The notes: generated by a model from the sequence alone, not told the origin. DNA of 64,000 nucleotides from Phaseolus vulgaris (GCF_000499845.2 NC_023756.2:34742763-34806762), one strand, 5' to 3'. Counted from the stretch's first letter, positions 24,340 to 36,090 are shown. Program-made: numbers and translations.

Positions 24340-24640
24340 ATCTCCCTAAGCTTAACGAAAATAAGATTGCTTCACCCCTTCCGTATACAACTCATGTGAA
24401 CAAACTCACTCTATTATTTGCAGGGCTACTAAATTCGTGGCCGAATTCTTTCGCACCTGGGGTGCATGATACAAACCCAAAGATGACTAAAGACACTACA
24501 AGAAAAATCCAAAAAGGGCAGTCATCTCCAAATACAAAGTTGAGGATCACCAAACATGAAGACAATATAAGCAGAAGAAGAAGCCATGAGCCAGAGCAAA
24601 TCAAATTCTGCCTGCTAATCTTCTTATGTGAGTAAGAAAT
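24340..24640 (+). pseudogene. Remnant of pol C-terminus after internal deletion
   Basis: LLNSWPNSFAPGVHD here is related to [15 protein letters not shown] at the end of element A pol (about 12800). The whole pol middle has been removed, and the same join is present in the copy at about 39530-39830, so the deletion predates the duplication. Confidence 0.7.
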
Positions 24641-24715
24641 GTTGTAAATAAGTTGGGCTCATTTGTAGGGGTCCAAATAGTAGAAATAAGCAAGTGCCTT
24701 TAGCATAGTAGGGGG

Positions 24716-25438
24716 TGTGGGTAGCATTCTAGCTTGTTCCTAGCCCATTTGAAGGCATTTTGACCTAGTTTCTAGAAGGATAAGCCTAGAATACGGGATT
24801 GACTTAGTCAAACCCTATGGCTGCCCACTTCTTTTCCCTTTTCCCATTCTACCCTCCTTTCTTCTTTTCCATGGCTTTTAAATCTATAAATAAGGAAGCC
24901 TACCTCATGTATTCACATGTTGAATGAAGAGTAAAGTTATTATACACAAATTGTGTTAGAGTTTTGTGAGCATTGTCTCTCTAAACCATGAATCTTATCT
25001 TGTGAGTGTTGTGAGCTCTCAAGTGGCGACATCTACACTTATCTTGGATCAAATTCACCATCCAAGTGGCGTGATCATTCACAAATCCACCACTCCTAAG
25101 TTTCCTTTCACTCATCTCTTTTCCATTCCATTTCCATTCCTATTTTCAATTCCAAAATATGCCTTGTTCTTGTTCTTGTTCTTGAATTTCAATTCGGTTC
25201 ATGTCTTGCACATCTTGTGTTTGATTAAATTCTGCACCTATATTTGTCATTCATCTTCACCATTAATTGTGTTTTTCCTTTGGCCTTATGGAAATGAACC
25301 TTCACATCTACTTAACACTTGTTAAGTTAACGTCCAGTGGGAATTTTCCTTAGGCTTCTCACCTATGTTGATCGTAGAATCTAAATCTAAGTAAAGTGTC
25401 ACTAATCAAATGAACAATCCTAAAATCAACTCATATCG
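24716..25438 (+). repeat. LTR of the gag-only Ty3 element (unit 1)
   Basis: Starts TGTGGGTAGC after the polypurine run AGTAGGGGG, ends two bases before the primer-binding site, about 723 bp. TATA box at 24885. Shares the phrase AGTGGCGTGATCATTCACAA with element A LTR (AGTGGCGTGATCATCC). It is the only LTR of this unit. Confidence 0.85.
24885..24892 (+). promoter_or_regulatory. TATA box of the gag-only element LTR
   Basis: TATAAATA about 170 bp into the LTR; conserved in the second copy near 40086. Confidence 0.65.
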
Positions 25439-25440
25439 TG

Positions 25441-25452
25441 TGGTATCAGAGC
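25441..25452 (+). other. Primer-binding site of the gag-only element
   Basis: TGGTATCAGAGC, the canonical initiator-methionine tRNA complement. It lies after the single LTR, which shows that the leader to its right is in true 5' orientation. Confidence 0.85.
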
Positions 25453-26013
25453 TATGGTTGTGTGCAAAAGTTTTTGCTTTAATTGAGTCTTTCTTGCTGT
25501 TTGAATTGGTACAAATTCATTGTGTTTGAGTCATTTTATTTTTTGAATCCATATATGTTTTGTCAAGTCATGTTTCTCCTAAAATGTCATCAATTCTATG
25601 TAGTACTTTTATTGATAATTTTCGTTGATTGATTTTTCCTTGAGTGCAGTTTTCTAATTCTGTTTTTTGATCCTTTGGTGCATTTTATTTTTAGATTTGA
25701 GTTCATGCTTGTGTATTATATTTATACAAGTTCATATACATCAATTCTATTGTGTCTTCGAAGTTTCTTAATTCTGTTTTTAAATTCAAGTATAGGTTTC
25801 CTCTGTTTTCCAGTTTTTGTGTTGACTAAAATTGCATATGAAAATTAATTATGTTGGAGAAAAATTCTAAATTCTGGATTTTAGTAGTTTGAAGTGTTAT
25901 AAAAGAGTGAAAAAAAGAAATGTATTAAAATTCAAAATAAAAAAATTGATAAATCGAATACGTACTGAGTGCAATTCTGGCGCGAAAAATACGGTGATGC
26001 GGCAGTGATTGTT

Positions 26014-26989
26014 CCAAAGAACTACCTCCTACGTTGCCAATTAACACAAAATCCACCACAACGTTGATCGTCAATGGTACCAAATCCAAGAAAGTTCCTT
26101 CTACGATGAAATTAATAAAATTCAGGAACCATTTAACAATTTATTATTTTTAATAAATTACTTATAATCTATTTCTTGTAATAATTGTATTAGTACCCAA
26201 ATTGATAGTTGATTCTTATTTTTTAAAAACTCTCTTGATTGTTAAAATATGTACTATAAAGTTTGTGTAAAGTATATATTATTCTTAATTAAATTCTATA
26301 TATGTAATGTGAAATTAAAGAACTAAACAAAAAATTAAATGTAAATAAAATATATAAGTATATAATGTAAGACAAATATGGATATTTAAAAAATTAAAAT
26401 AAATTTGGATGTCGAATGTATGTTTTACAGAAAAGGTCTAAATTCATTTAGAAAAAAAGAAAAGAAGGAAACGTCTAAATTGAGAATGGTCGTCTCATCA
26501 ATTTTTGTTATAATTTTATATGTTTTTTGAAGAAAAATATTTAGAAGTAATATTTTAATTTATTATAGTATATTATATCATTTGGTAGAGTGATAAATTG
26601 CGTCAGGCGTATTTTGCTTACCCATCTTTATTAAAAAAATCAAATAGTTTCTTTCACTATTTGAATTTTTACTTTTGATTTTTTATCTATACTCTTTTCA
26701 TTGTCTTGTTGTTATTGTGATTATTGTTAGTATTTTAACTAAGAAAGTAAATATTTAGATTATGCAATTTAAAAATTATCTCTTATATATAAAAAAAATT
26801 CAAATCATATATTCAAAAGTTAAAAAATATCTTATGCATTATGCAATTAAAAAAAACACTTTTCGATTACTAATGCAAAAAAAAATTTTCATCTAAAAAT
26901 AACTTTTAGATCGTACAATTTTAAAAAAAAGTCATGCAAAAATTATACATAAATTATATAATTTGAAAGCTTTATTTTTATAAAAAAAA
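26014..26989. repeat. Block F, unit 1 copy, left part
   Basis: AT-rich, non-coding, matches 4493-4920 (with an extra stretch 26320-26830 shared with 41290-41850 but absent in unit 0). Interrupted by the LINE; continues at 33112. Confidence 0.8.
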
Positions 26990-27001
26990 AACTTTCAGAT
27001 T
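26990..27001. repeat. Target-site duplication of the LINE, left
   Basis: AACTTTCAGATT, repeated at 33100-33111. Empty versions of this site exist at about 4911 and 41950 in the other block F copies. Confidence 0.9.
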
Positions 27002-27012
27002 TTTTTTTTTTA
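27002..27012 (-). other. Poly(A) tail of the LINE
   Basis: Run of T on the plus strand directly next to the left target duplication: the 3' poly(A) of the minus-strand element, as expected from target-primed reverse transcription. Confidence 0.9.
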
Positions 27013-27258
27013 TCGGCAAAAAAAGAATGAATTAAAAGAGATATTTCAGGGATATCTCAATCCGTATACAGAAACCTGTCAAACACACACAAGCCAACTG
27101 CTCCTCTCAAGAGGATGAGTTCCTACGCAAAATAACAGACCTCATACATACCATTGGCTCAAAACACCAATAAGAGAAAGAAAAGCACACACCTTGCGCT
27201 TTGCTCGCAACCCATGACCACGCCTTTACCTGCGACATTGCAAAAATTTCAATATGAT

Positions 27259-30200
27259 CTACCCTACCATTTCTAAATACCTTCTATTCCTATGATTCCA
27301 CAATTCCCCTACCACAGCTAGCCACACACACCCCCAAACCTGATTTACACTTTCCGTGACCCCACTCATCTGGAAGCTTAAAAAGTGGTCCTTCGGGTCC
27401 CTGTGACTCACAAAAGTCGTGCCCGCCCACTCACTGCACATTTCCCACACAAGCCAAGCCACCCTACAAGTACAGAACAAGTGGGACGTAGTCTCTTCCT
27501 CCTCCCCGCACAAGCTGCATATGTTATTAATTAGCCTTACCCCCCTCCTTGCTAGATTGGCTTTGGTTGCAATTTTGTCTTCCAAAACCCTCCACGCCAA
27601 CAGGTGAGCAGACGGTTGCGCCTTTAGCCTCCAAACACCCATATATATGTCTCCCTGCTCCCCCTGGTATTCGTCCCTGAGGATGTTGTATGCTGATTTA
27701 ACCGTGAACCACTTTGTTCTTCTATCATTCCAAACCCACCTATCCTCCTTGTTCGCCCTCCCCGTCTGGTCTCCCAGAATATGCATCAGTTGACTCTCCA
27801 GACTCAACTCCCATTCAAACAAGGTTCTTCTCCATTCTATCTTCCAAACCCACCCCAAGCTTTCAGACCATTCCCTAACCTGCCAAAGCAAAGACTCCTT
27901 GGTCGTGCATATAGAATGAAGCCTCGGGAACAACTCTTTTATGGCTACGTTGCCTGCCAACTATCATCCCATAACCTGATTTCCCTCCCATTCCCAACTT
28001 CCCACCATATGTTGGCCTCAAAATTATCCTTCCAAAAGTCTAGAGCCCAGACCTCCTTCAGATCCCTCCACCAGAGAGAATCCAACCGGTTCTTCCTTTG
28101 ACTTTGTAAGTCCCTCCAGCCTCCATATTTTGACTCCACCACCTCTTTCCACAAACCCTGCTTCTCTGAACCTAGGCGCCAAATCCATTTTCCTAGTAAT
28201 GCAATATTAAAGCACCTTATGTCAATCATACCAAGCCCCCCCTGTTCTTTTGGTGCACACACCTTATCCCATGAGGCCCATACGATTCTCCTACCTTCTG
28301 ACCCCCAGCCCCACAAAAAATTCCTCTGCAGTCTAACAATCTCCTTTGCCACCGTTACCGGCATTTTATAAAGAGACATATAGAATAAAGGCAAAGCAGA
28401 TAACACCGACTTAATCAAGCACAGTCTACCAGCCATCGAAATAAACTTACCCTTCCATCTGCCTAGTCTCCTCCTCACTCTTTCCACCACCTCTTCCCAG
28501 AATTTACTTCTTCTGTGATTTCCTCCTACATGCATGCCCAAATATTTAAACGGAGTCTTCATCGTGGCACAATTCAAGACCGTCGCAAAACGCTGTAACA
28601 AGAGATTATTGCATCCTATCCCTCCAACACTGCTCTTCTGGAAATTAACCTTCAACCCGGACGCTAATTCAAAACATATAAGAATGACCTTGATGACAAA
28701 TACACTATGAGCACTCGCTTTACAAAGAAAAAGCGTGTCATCCGTAAACTGAAGCATATTGACCTTGGTGAGCCTACCTCCAATCTCTACACTTTCTAGT
28801 AAATCCTTATCCACCGCCATCCTTACCACTCCAACTAGACCTTTTGCCACAATGAGAAACAGAAACGGTGCCAGCGGGTCTCCTTGCCTTACCGCCTTCC
28901 TAGGCTTGAACTCCTGAGTTGGACTCCCATTCACGAGCACAGACACTGATGAGGACACAAGGCACGCTTTAATCCATCCGACCCATCTCCCACAAAATCC
29001 TAATCTCTCCAGCATATAGAACAAGAACCTCCAATCGATTGAGTCGTATGCCTTCTCATAGTCAACCTTAAAGAAGATACAACTGCTCTTTCTCCTCTTG
29101 ATATCCTCCAACACTTTATTTGCTACTAAGACACTATCCACAATCCCCCTTCCTTCCAAGAACGCCGATTGCCTCTCATCAATGACCTTGTGCATAACTT
29201 TCTTCAACCTGTTTGACAGAATTTTTGCCACGATTTTGTACATGCACCCAACCAGAGATATTGGTCTGAACTCATTCAAACACTAGGGATTTTCCACTTT
29301 AGGGATCAACAATATAAACGAGGCGTTCGTCGCCCGTGGCCATCTCCCATCTTCCTCAAAGTTACGCACTGCCCTAAAGATGTCTTCCTTCAACTCCTCC
29401 CAACATAACTTGATGAAACCAAAATTGAAGCCGTCAGGTCCCGGGCTTTTATCGCTACCACAACTCCACACCGCCTCCTTAACCTCCTCCTCAGAAATCC
29501 TTCCTAGCAACCAGATATTGTCTTCATCAGAGATCCTTTTAAAACTTGCATTATCTAGCTTGACGCTCAAACTATCATCGCCAGAGAATCTCTCATTGAA
29601 ATACTTTCTAACCTTATCCTTCACCACCCCCTGGTTTTCATACCACACGCCATTGTCTCTCACCCCGTTGAACCCGTTCCTTGCTTTCCTCCACTTTATG
29701 GTCGAGTGGAAATACTTTGTGTTCAAATCCCCCTGCTTCAGCCATTTGATGCGGGCCTTCTGCTGATAAATGGCCTGCTGACTAAGGTTATTACTTCTCA
29801 GTTCTGCTAACAACCACTTCCTTTCTTCCCTACCCACCTCATCCAACTCACTCTCGTCATCTTTTGCATCCAACTTATGTAACCTTTTTTGGATCTCATC
29901 CCCTTGCTGAAATACATTGCCAAACACCTCCCTGTTCCACTCTTTTAAGTCAGCCTTCAACAATTTCAATTTCTCTTTGAACACAAAAAGACCTCCACCT
30001 TGGATTTCATAGCTGAGCCATCTGTTGCGGACTAACTCCCTGAACCTTCTATCTTTGTGCCAAACATCTAAGCAACGAAACGGTTTCGGCCCCCAGTCCA
30101 CGGTGACCGTATCTAATACCAGCGCACAATGATCCGACACCGTCCTGTCTAACACCCTGTATTTGCTGTCCGGCCACCTATCCAACCACTCCCTCGACAC

Positions 30201-30818
30201 TAGGAACCGGTCAATTCTACTCTTTATCAATCCGTTGGGTTTATACCACGTAAACTTTCTACCCAACATTGGTAGATCTACCAATTCAGAGCTTTCAATA
30301 AACGCGTTAAACCTTCTCATCTCACTACTGTGATCGGCGTCACAACCCACATTCCTCCTCTCGCCTGGGCACCTGATGGAGTTAAAATCCCCAACCACAC
30401 ACCATACCTTCGTATTACTCGTCGATTTCTTCTCCCAAACCTCCCCTCATATTGCCTTCTTCTCTAACACTGACCCTGTGTTGTAGATATTGACCACCAC
30501 AGTCTGTATCGGTTCTTCTAGCCTCCATTCCCCTTCGATGATGCTATAATTACTTCCGTTAAAGACGGTTCTAAGGCAAAAGCAACTTTTCCTCCACATC
30601 GTAATTACTCCTTCAGCATTATTCACATTCCCATTCACAACCCACTCAATCTCATTTGAACCCCACATTCTGAAAATCTCATGCGACCCCAAATCCTTAC
30701 ATTTAATCTCCTGTAGACACACCATACCCGCCTGTTCTTTATGAATCAACTCCCTCGGATACTTCCTTTTGTGAGGACCCCCAACACCCCTTATGTTCAT
30801 ACTAATTACCTTCATCAT
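27259..30818 (-). pseudogene. LINE ORF2: endonuclease - reverse transcriptase - zinc-binding region
   Basis: Starts MMKVISMNIRGVGG at 30818, overlapping the ORF1 end. The apurinic-type endonuclease domain has catalytic N in MNIRG, E in CLQEIKC, then VVGDFNSI and TVSDHCALVLD (30400-30100). The reverse transcriptase runs about 29280-28300 with FRPISLVG, AFLEGRGI, KVDYEKAYDSI, RQGDPLAPFLF and the catalytic FTDDTLF (usual YADD type, with both aspartates kept). The zf-RVT region is at 27600-27300 (WRVLEDKIATKANLARRG, CSLCGEEEETTSHLFCTC). Breaks: TGA at 30447, TAG at 29283 (both in frame) and a frameshift near 27950. Three open stretches therefore cover the ORF. It ends at a stop at 27259. Confidence 0.93.
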
Positions 30819-33070
30819 CAGATAAACTGTTCTCCACTCTGCTTACACTTTCCTTCCTGACTCCTGTCTTATCCCGAAATTCCATAGCCTGAATACGACC
30901 TACCACCACTTCTTCCTCACTCGAGAAGGTGAACCCCAATTCCTTTTCGATGGTCCAGATTCTCACCGCTTCCGAGTGCTCATTGTTGATCCAATACAAC
31001 CTATTGCAATTCCTAACAGCTCCGTCAGACAAATTGTTACCGCTCAGAGAACCAACCCTTTCATCCTGCCGACTGGACACAACGACCGCCTGAGAATTGT
31101 CCTCCACCATGCCTCTCCTTCCGCCTACCGGACTGGGACGCAATCTCCCTTCTTTACTAATGACAGATTTGCGCCCCCCACTCGCCTTTGCCATCTTCAT
31201 TTCGTCATCAACCTTCTTCGTCATCCTCGTCGCATCACTGCACATTGCACCTGTTTCAATCGCCTTTGCTCTAGCCCTGGTGCGGATGTGATACGCCTGA
31301 GTAGTTGGGCTGGTCGGAGACGGTTCGCGTAGGCGTTCAGGGCGCGTCGTCCTCGGCGTAAACATCCCCGTGCCGTCATCTTCCTCCATGGTCTTCACTT
31401 TGCCCACTACATCCTCCCCGCTTTCCTCTACCCTGGACGGGGACCTGCTGCTTCCATCTCTGGGGTTGTCGGCACTCTTCTCGTCGTCAGATTTGCTAGC
31501 CCTGGCTTCCACCGCATCGTCCACCCCTGTCTTTGTATTCCTTGCTAACGGCACCCCTCCTGACTGTTCAGCTTCCATTTGTTTCAAGCCCAGACCCACC
31601 AAACTCACTCCCTTCATGTAATTGGGCCTTATCTAGCCCATTAACAATTAGGTCAAACACATTTGCACTTCTACTAGCCGTTGACAACCTTTTAGATGTC
31701 CCATTCTCCTTCTGCACTGGCGCATGCTTAGAATGAGCCCTGTCTGCACTGGCGCATGCTTAGAATGAGCCCTGTCTGCACTTGCTTTCCACGAATAACC
31801 TACTTGCTCCTCCAAAAATGGCAACCTACTCTCAGCCCTAGACCCCACGTCCTTGCTAGAGCTACCTGTACTGGCGCCGCCCCCTTCCCCCACCGCGTCT
31901 ACCGCCGGGAACTTTACTGAGCACTCTTCGACGTCTTTCCTCCCCTCAAATTCTTGAGCATCCACGTCGGAGCCCTCCGATTCTAGCACATCCTCGCCGA
32001 ACTTCTCCTCCGACCCCTCGTCTGAATCGTCTCCTCTTGCCTCACCCCCTCTGTCATGCGAACAATACCCACATGAGTTGAACGAGGGGATTTCTTCTTC
32101 CAAGACAACCTAGCAGAGGGTATCGTTGATCTTCATATCCATCACCATGTGAATGGCTCGTCCCACCGGTGCCCTTACTCTTAGCCTTGCGAACTCCACA
32201 ACTTCGAATTCCAGCGTAGCTCCGTCTACCTCCACCAAGGATCCTACTTGAGCAGCAACACGTTCAAAGCATCCTCTGTTCCACATGCTAAGAGGTAGTC
32301 CTCTGCATCTAATCCATACCACCTTTTCATCTACTGCAAAACTCTCCTCCCACGGGACAATGGACTCGAAAAAGGGCTGCCATCATCTCCTTGTTATTTT
32401 TTAACGTCTTCTGGACCATCCCATCCGATTCCCCTGTCAAGAGCACGTACTGGCCACCTAAATATCTCACTCGGATGAAATCGACGCCTTCCATGATGAA
32501 ACTCTCCTTTACCACCTGCACCATCCCTACGTTAGACAGTTTTCCGACAAAACTGTTCCTCAACCATTGAACCTCCTGCTTCACCCCATTGATATGGGCC
32601 ATGTTCAGTTCTGTGTGCCCTTTTGCCTTCACGTTCCCCACCAGCCCCGCCTGATTGAAAGGTTGTCGACGGTCCATGGTCACTGCCTGTGCGTAAGAAC
32701 GCGTGATGTTGAACCCAGCCGGTGGATGAGTGTGAGCCTGCTGAGATACCCTTCGTTCCTGCCTCTGCTGTGGTGCTTTCAAGCCATTCAGGTCTGCGTT
32801 CCGCTCTTTAGATGTCCCTGTCACCTTCGTATACTTTGCTTTATTAGCCCTCAGCTTCCAAGTCCCAATCCAAATGTCGTTTAACCTTCTTTCCAGTTCA
32901 TCTTCCTCTACCACCTCGTGGAACCTCACAAAACCGAATCTTTGTCTCTTGATGTTTAACCTTCTTGAGATAAAGATATCTTTTATCCTCCGCCATCTCT
33001 GAAAGATCTTCCACATATCCCTCTCTTCATGATCGTGTGGAAAGTTGGAGAAGAAGAAGCTTACCTCCAT
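30802..33070 (-). pseudogene. LINE ORF1: RRM-type RNA-binding protein
   Basis: ATG at 33070 (MEVSFFFSNFPHDHEER). An RRM follows within the first 90 residues: FFFSNFP as RNP2-like and RQRFGFVRF as RNP1. Then comes WIRCRGLPLSMWNRGCFE, which resembles the DUF4283-type region of plant LINE proteins, then a long charged, low-complexity tail (EEGEDVVGK, SPTSPTTQAYHIRTRARA). Breaks: a frameshift near 32375, TAG at 32110-32112, and a 32-bp tandem duplication at 31711-31774 that moves the frame. The last open part ends at 30802. Its end overlaps ORF2 by 17 bases (ATGATGAAGGTAATTAG), so ORF2 would have to be reached by re-initiation or a similar route. Confidence 0.85.
31711..31774. repeat. 32-bp tandem duplication inside LINE ORF1
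   Basis: Two perfect copies of a 32-bp unit beginning TCTGCACTGGCGCATGCTTA, at 31711-31742 and 31743-31774. 32 is not a multiple of 3, so the duplication shifts the reading frame. Confidence 0.95.
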
Positions 33071-33099
33071 GATCACTTCTTTAGCTAACAATAAATAAT

Positions 33100-33111
33100 A
33101 ACTTTCAGATT
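33100..33111. repeat. Target-site duplication of the LINE, right
   Basis: AACTTTCAGATT, identical to 26990-27001. Confidence 0.9.
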
Positions 33112-33501
33112 ACATAATTATAAAATTATTTTTTCATAAACCAAAAGAATAAAGTAGTAATTTTGATATTAATAGAGAAGCATACAAAAATTATAAAACT
33201 ACAAAGAGAATTTCCTTAATTTGTATAAGGTGGTCGAGTATAAACATGATAGAATTGGGATCCATCTAAAATAATTGTTGATATTTTTTTGTTAACCCAT
33301 CTAGAGAAAGTTATCTATTTATCAATATCAGCCAAAATTTAATTTGTTAATATTTGTGGGGATTTTTTTTGGCTCAATCAATATCTTTCAATGGATGTTC
33401 CTAGTATTAATTCTTTTTCTAATGTTGTGTGGGAAAGTTAGGAGCTAACTTTGATTAGGAATTTTTTTCAAATATCAATTTAAAGAAAATCTTGCAATTA
33501 A
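33112..33501. repeat. Block F, unit 1 copy, right part
   Basis: Matches 4921-5300. At GCAATTAA (about 33500) it joins directly to the TRIM internal region. The remainder of block F present in unit 0 (5300-6060) is missing here. Confidence 0.8.
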
Positions 33502-33570
33502 AGTTCAGTTTCTTAATATGATATTAGATCATATTAGTGTCTATCCTAATGAGATTTATTAGACCAATTG
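33502..33570 (+). mobile_element. TRIM-like element, unit 2 copy, left piece
   Basis: Matches 16562-16620 (CTTCTTAATATGATATTAG and following). It is cut by a solo LTR and resumes at 34688-34865. The left LTR is mostly deleted. Confidence 0.65.
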
Positions 33571-34682
33571 TGTTGAATTAAGTGAGTTCAAAGCTTTGAA
33601 GAATCCAAATCCTAGCTTTTGATGGAAGGCTGAAGTTGCTTTGAGTTGCTGCTGTGTTTTAGAGTAGGATTTGGGGTAGTTTATCTTTGTAATTCACTCT
33701 TTGTTGAATCTAAAGCTTAAGTGTTTTCAAATCTTTTAAGTTTAAAGTGTTTTTCAAACTAAGTGAAAAACAACCTGTTGTTTTATCGAAACAACCGATT
33801 GTTTTATACTTAGGTGTTTTTGAAAGAGTTTGAAAACTGTTTTGGAAAGTTGACTTGCTGTCAAACCAAAACAACCGATTGATTCGATAATTTAACCGGT
33901 TGTTTGTTTGAAACAGCTAACAAAATTAGTTTTGTTAGTTATGAAAGCTTTAAATGATTTTATAACCGAATGCGCTCCTGCTTTAAATTCTTTGACCATT
34001 CTTTGAATACTATAAATAGTTTGAAAATGTTTTATAACAAACTAATCAAGAGAAAAACATATTTGAGTTTTTCAAAGAGCTTTCAAACATTTGAGTTTCA
34101 ACATTCAAGCTTTGGTGATTCAAGAGAGAAGTGGAATAGGATTACTCTGTGTTGATTTCAGATTCATTGTGTAACAAGTGTAATTCATTTTGAATACTGT
34201 GTAAATTCTGGAGTTGTAAATCCAAGAAGGGTTGTGTGCTCTTGAGGTTGTCAAGATCAACATTCTTGGTGTTTGTGTTGAGCCAAAGGAAGTGTGTGTC
34301 TTGAAGGGTTCAAGGTCACTTCTTTGGTGGTGTTTGTGTGTAATCTGTGTTTGATTACTTAGTGGAATCCCCAGTGGTTTCTAGGAAACTGGATGTAGCT
34401 CTTGGGTTAAGAGTGAACCAGTATAAAACTGTTTGTGCATCTCTCTCTCCCTTAAACTCTTTAATTTCAGTTGCTGTTGTTTTTACTGGTATAAACAACC
34501 GTTTGATTCTACGAAACAACCGATTGTTTTTCTAGTGCTATACTGATTTGAGCTTTGTTTCTTGGCTAACTGAATTCCTTCTCTAGTTTTTTGCACAGAA
34601 TTTCATTATAGCTGAAAAAGTTTTTGAAAATCCTCTTTAAACAATTCACCTCCCCTCTCGTTTAAAGCCATACACTCTAACA
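33571..34682 (+). repeat. Solo LTR of a SIRE-like copia element
   Basis: 1112 bp from TGTTGAATTAAG to CTCTAACA, flanked by 5-bp AATTG duplications (33566-33570, 34683-34687). The occupied site compares well with the empty one at 16611-16625 (AGACCACTTGTGTCACTTG). Sequence is homologous, in opposite orientation, to the LTR at 63102-64000 (shared GTTTAAAGCCAT at the end, and the AACAACCGATTGTTT motifs). It was left behind when the two LTRs of an inserted element recombined. Confidence 0.9.
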
Positions 34683-34687
34683 AATTG

Positions 34688-34865
34688 TGTCACTTGCTAT
34701 AAGGTTCCATATACTCCTTGTCCTCGGTAGGAGGGAGCATGTTAAAAATCTCACATCTTCTAGAAATATGGTCAAATAACAATATGTAGATGGATACCAA
34801 ATTTACCTTACGAAATTAGTTTTGTAAAATTGAGTTAGACTTAAATTTCACCTTCTTAATATGTT
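34688..34865 (+). mobile_element. TRIM-like element, unit 2 copy, right piece
   Basis: Matches 16621-16802, including the right LTR beginning TGTTAAAAATCTCACATCTT. Confidence 0.65.
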
Positions 34866-35936
34866 TTGTTAATCTTCATTACAATGGTTGGTAATACTTT
34901 AATGATCAAATTTTTATACTTTAATCTTCATTATGAATACTGCGTAAATTCTGGAATAAATTCACTTTTATTATTCTACTTCTCAACATTTTTTTTATTA
35001 ACTATGAACTATTTATAATAATGGTTTAGATTCGTATTATCGATTTATGAATCTGAACAGAATCAATTAATTTCTTTTAAAATTTAAAGTTTTAATTTTA
35101 TTGCATCAGCTATTTTAAACAACTTCAATGTTATTTGTTTGGAAATTGGGTATGTATTATTAATTATAATGTATAAAGTTTTATAGTACAACTATGAATT
35201 TATGTTGTAATTCTTGTTATTATTTGGTTTATGCAAGTTAATTAAAAATTGTGTTATCTACTCATTTTTACTCAAATCTGATTGTAATGGATCTGAATGT
35301 TCCAAATATAATTATTTTTTATGGTAAAAATAAAGAAAAACAATGCAAAACTTTTTCAGGGAGAAAGGGATCATGTTATTTCTTCTTCAAATATCTTTAC
35401 ATGGAAATCAATATCTTCTTCCTTTGACAGTGTCATCCTTTTCAAAGAGGATAAAATTATTATTTGGAAACTTAGTCCTATATGTCTCCTTAACCAAACC
35501 ATTTCACAAAATTGTTGACTGAATTTAGAAAAATAGATAATTTTTAAAAATTATATATATATATGGATAAATCATGTTTTAAAATATAATTTTATATTGA
35601 AGAAATCATACTTATCAAATAATAACAAATTCTATTCGAAAATACGATTTTTCGTTACATTAAATTTTTTTAATTGAAGTCGTGAAAATTTTATTTTATT
35701 TTATTTTAAATTTGTGGTGAAATATATAAACATTAATTTTTTATTTGATGAAAATTTTGTTTTCATGTACAATTTCTTTTTCTTTTTGTTTTACTAATAA
35801 TACTCTTTTAATCATGATAAGATTAGTAGAGATTTATTGATTGAATTGCGTTGTAAGGAAAATATGAAAAAAAATTAACAATTAATTATCTAATTTGTGC
35901 ATGTTTTTTTTACTACCTAGTTTAGAGATCACCATC
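34866..35936. repeat. Upstream flank of T2' (macro-repeat unit 2)
   Basis: At about 34921 it jumps from the sequence after the TRIM (16860 in unit 1) to the T1 downstream flank (19115 in unit 1). So T1 itself is deleted from unit 2. No coding sequence. Confidence 0.7.
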
Positions 35937-36090
35937 ATATTAAAATTCTTGTGAGTCTTCTCAATGAACACTATCTCAATCAAATTAAGGAAGTACCAAA
36001 TAATTTTAAAAAATAAATTTTGTTATAAAATTATCTAATAACTGGTTAAGATAGATCTTCACATATAAAAAAAATAGAGGCAAATGCTCC

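Larger units (their letters stand above)
22384..26013 (+). mobile_element. Gag-only Ty3/gypsy element, circularly permuted (unit 1 copy)
   Basis: Order of parts: leader second half (22384-22962), gag (22963-about 24300), a remnant of the pol 3' end (24340-24640), polypurine tract, one LTR (24716-25438), primer-binding site (25441), leader first half (25453-26013). Protease, most of RT, RNase H and integrase are absent. The two leader halves correspond to element A on each side of about 7796. Related to element A in gag and pol end but well diverged. The same permuted structure recurs at 38282-40990. Confidence 0.8.
27002..33099 (-). mobile_element. L1-type LINE with RRM-containing ORF1, near full length
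   Basis: Non-LTR retrotransposon of about 6.1 kb on the minus strand. It has a poly(A) tail (poly-T on the plus strand at 27002-27012), a 3' UTR of about 250 bp, ORF2 (endonuclease, reverse transcriptase, zinc-binding region), ORF1 with an RNA recognition motif, and only 29 bp upstream of the ORF1 start. Perfect 12-bp target duplications flank it. An RRM in ORF1 in place of a zinc knuckle is the mark of the BNR-like clade of plant L1 elements. ORFs carry several stops and frameshifts, so this copy is dead. GC content is visibly higher than its surroundings. Confidence 0.93.

Noticed and set aside
24966..25325. 119-codon frame shared with 40167-40553.
   Set aside because: Lies in the LTR/leader of the gag-only elements; similarity reflects the duplicated repeat.
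29380..29766. Plus-strand frames opposite the LINE ORFs.
   Set aside because: Shadows of ORF2 and ORF1 on the minus strand; low-complexity S/T/L-rich translations.
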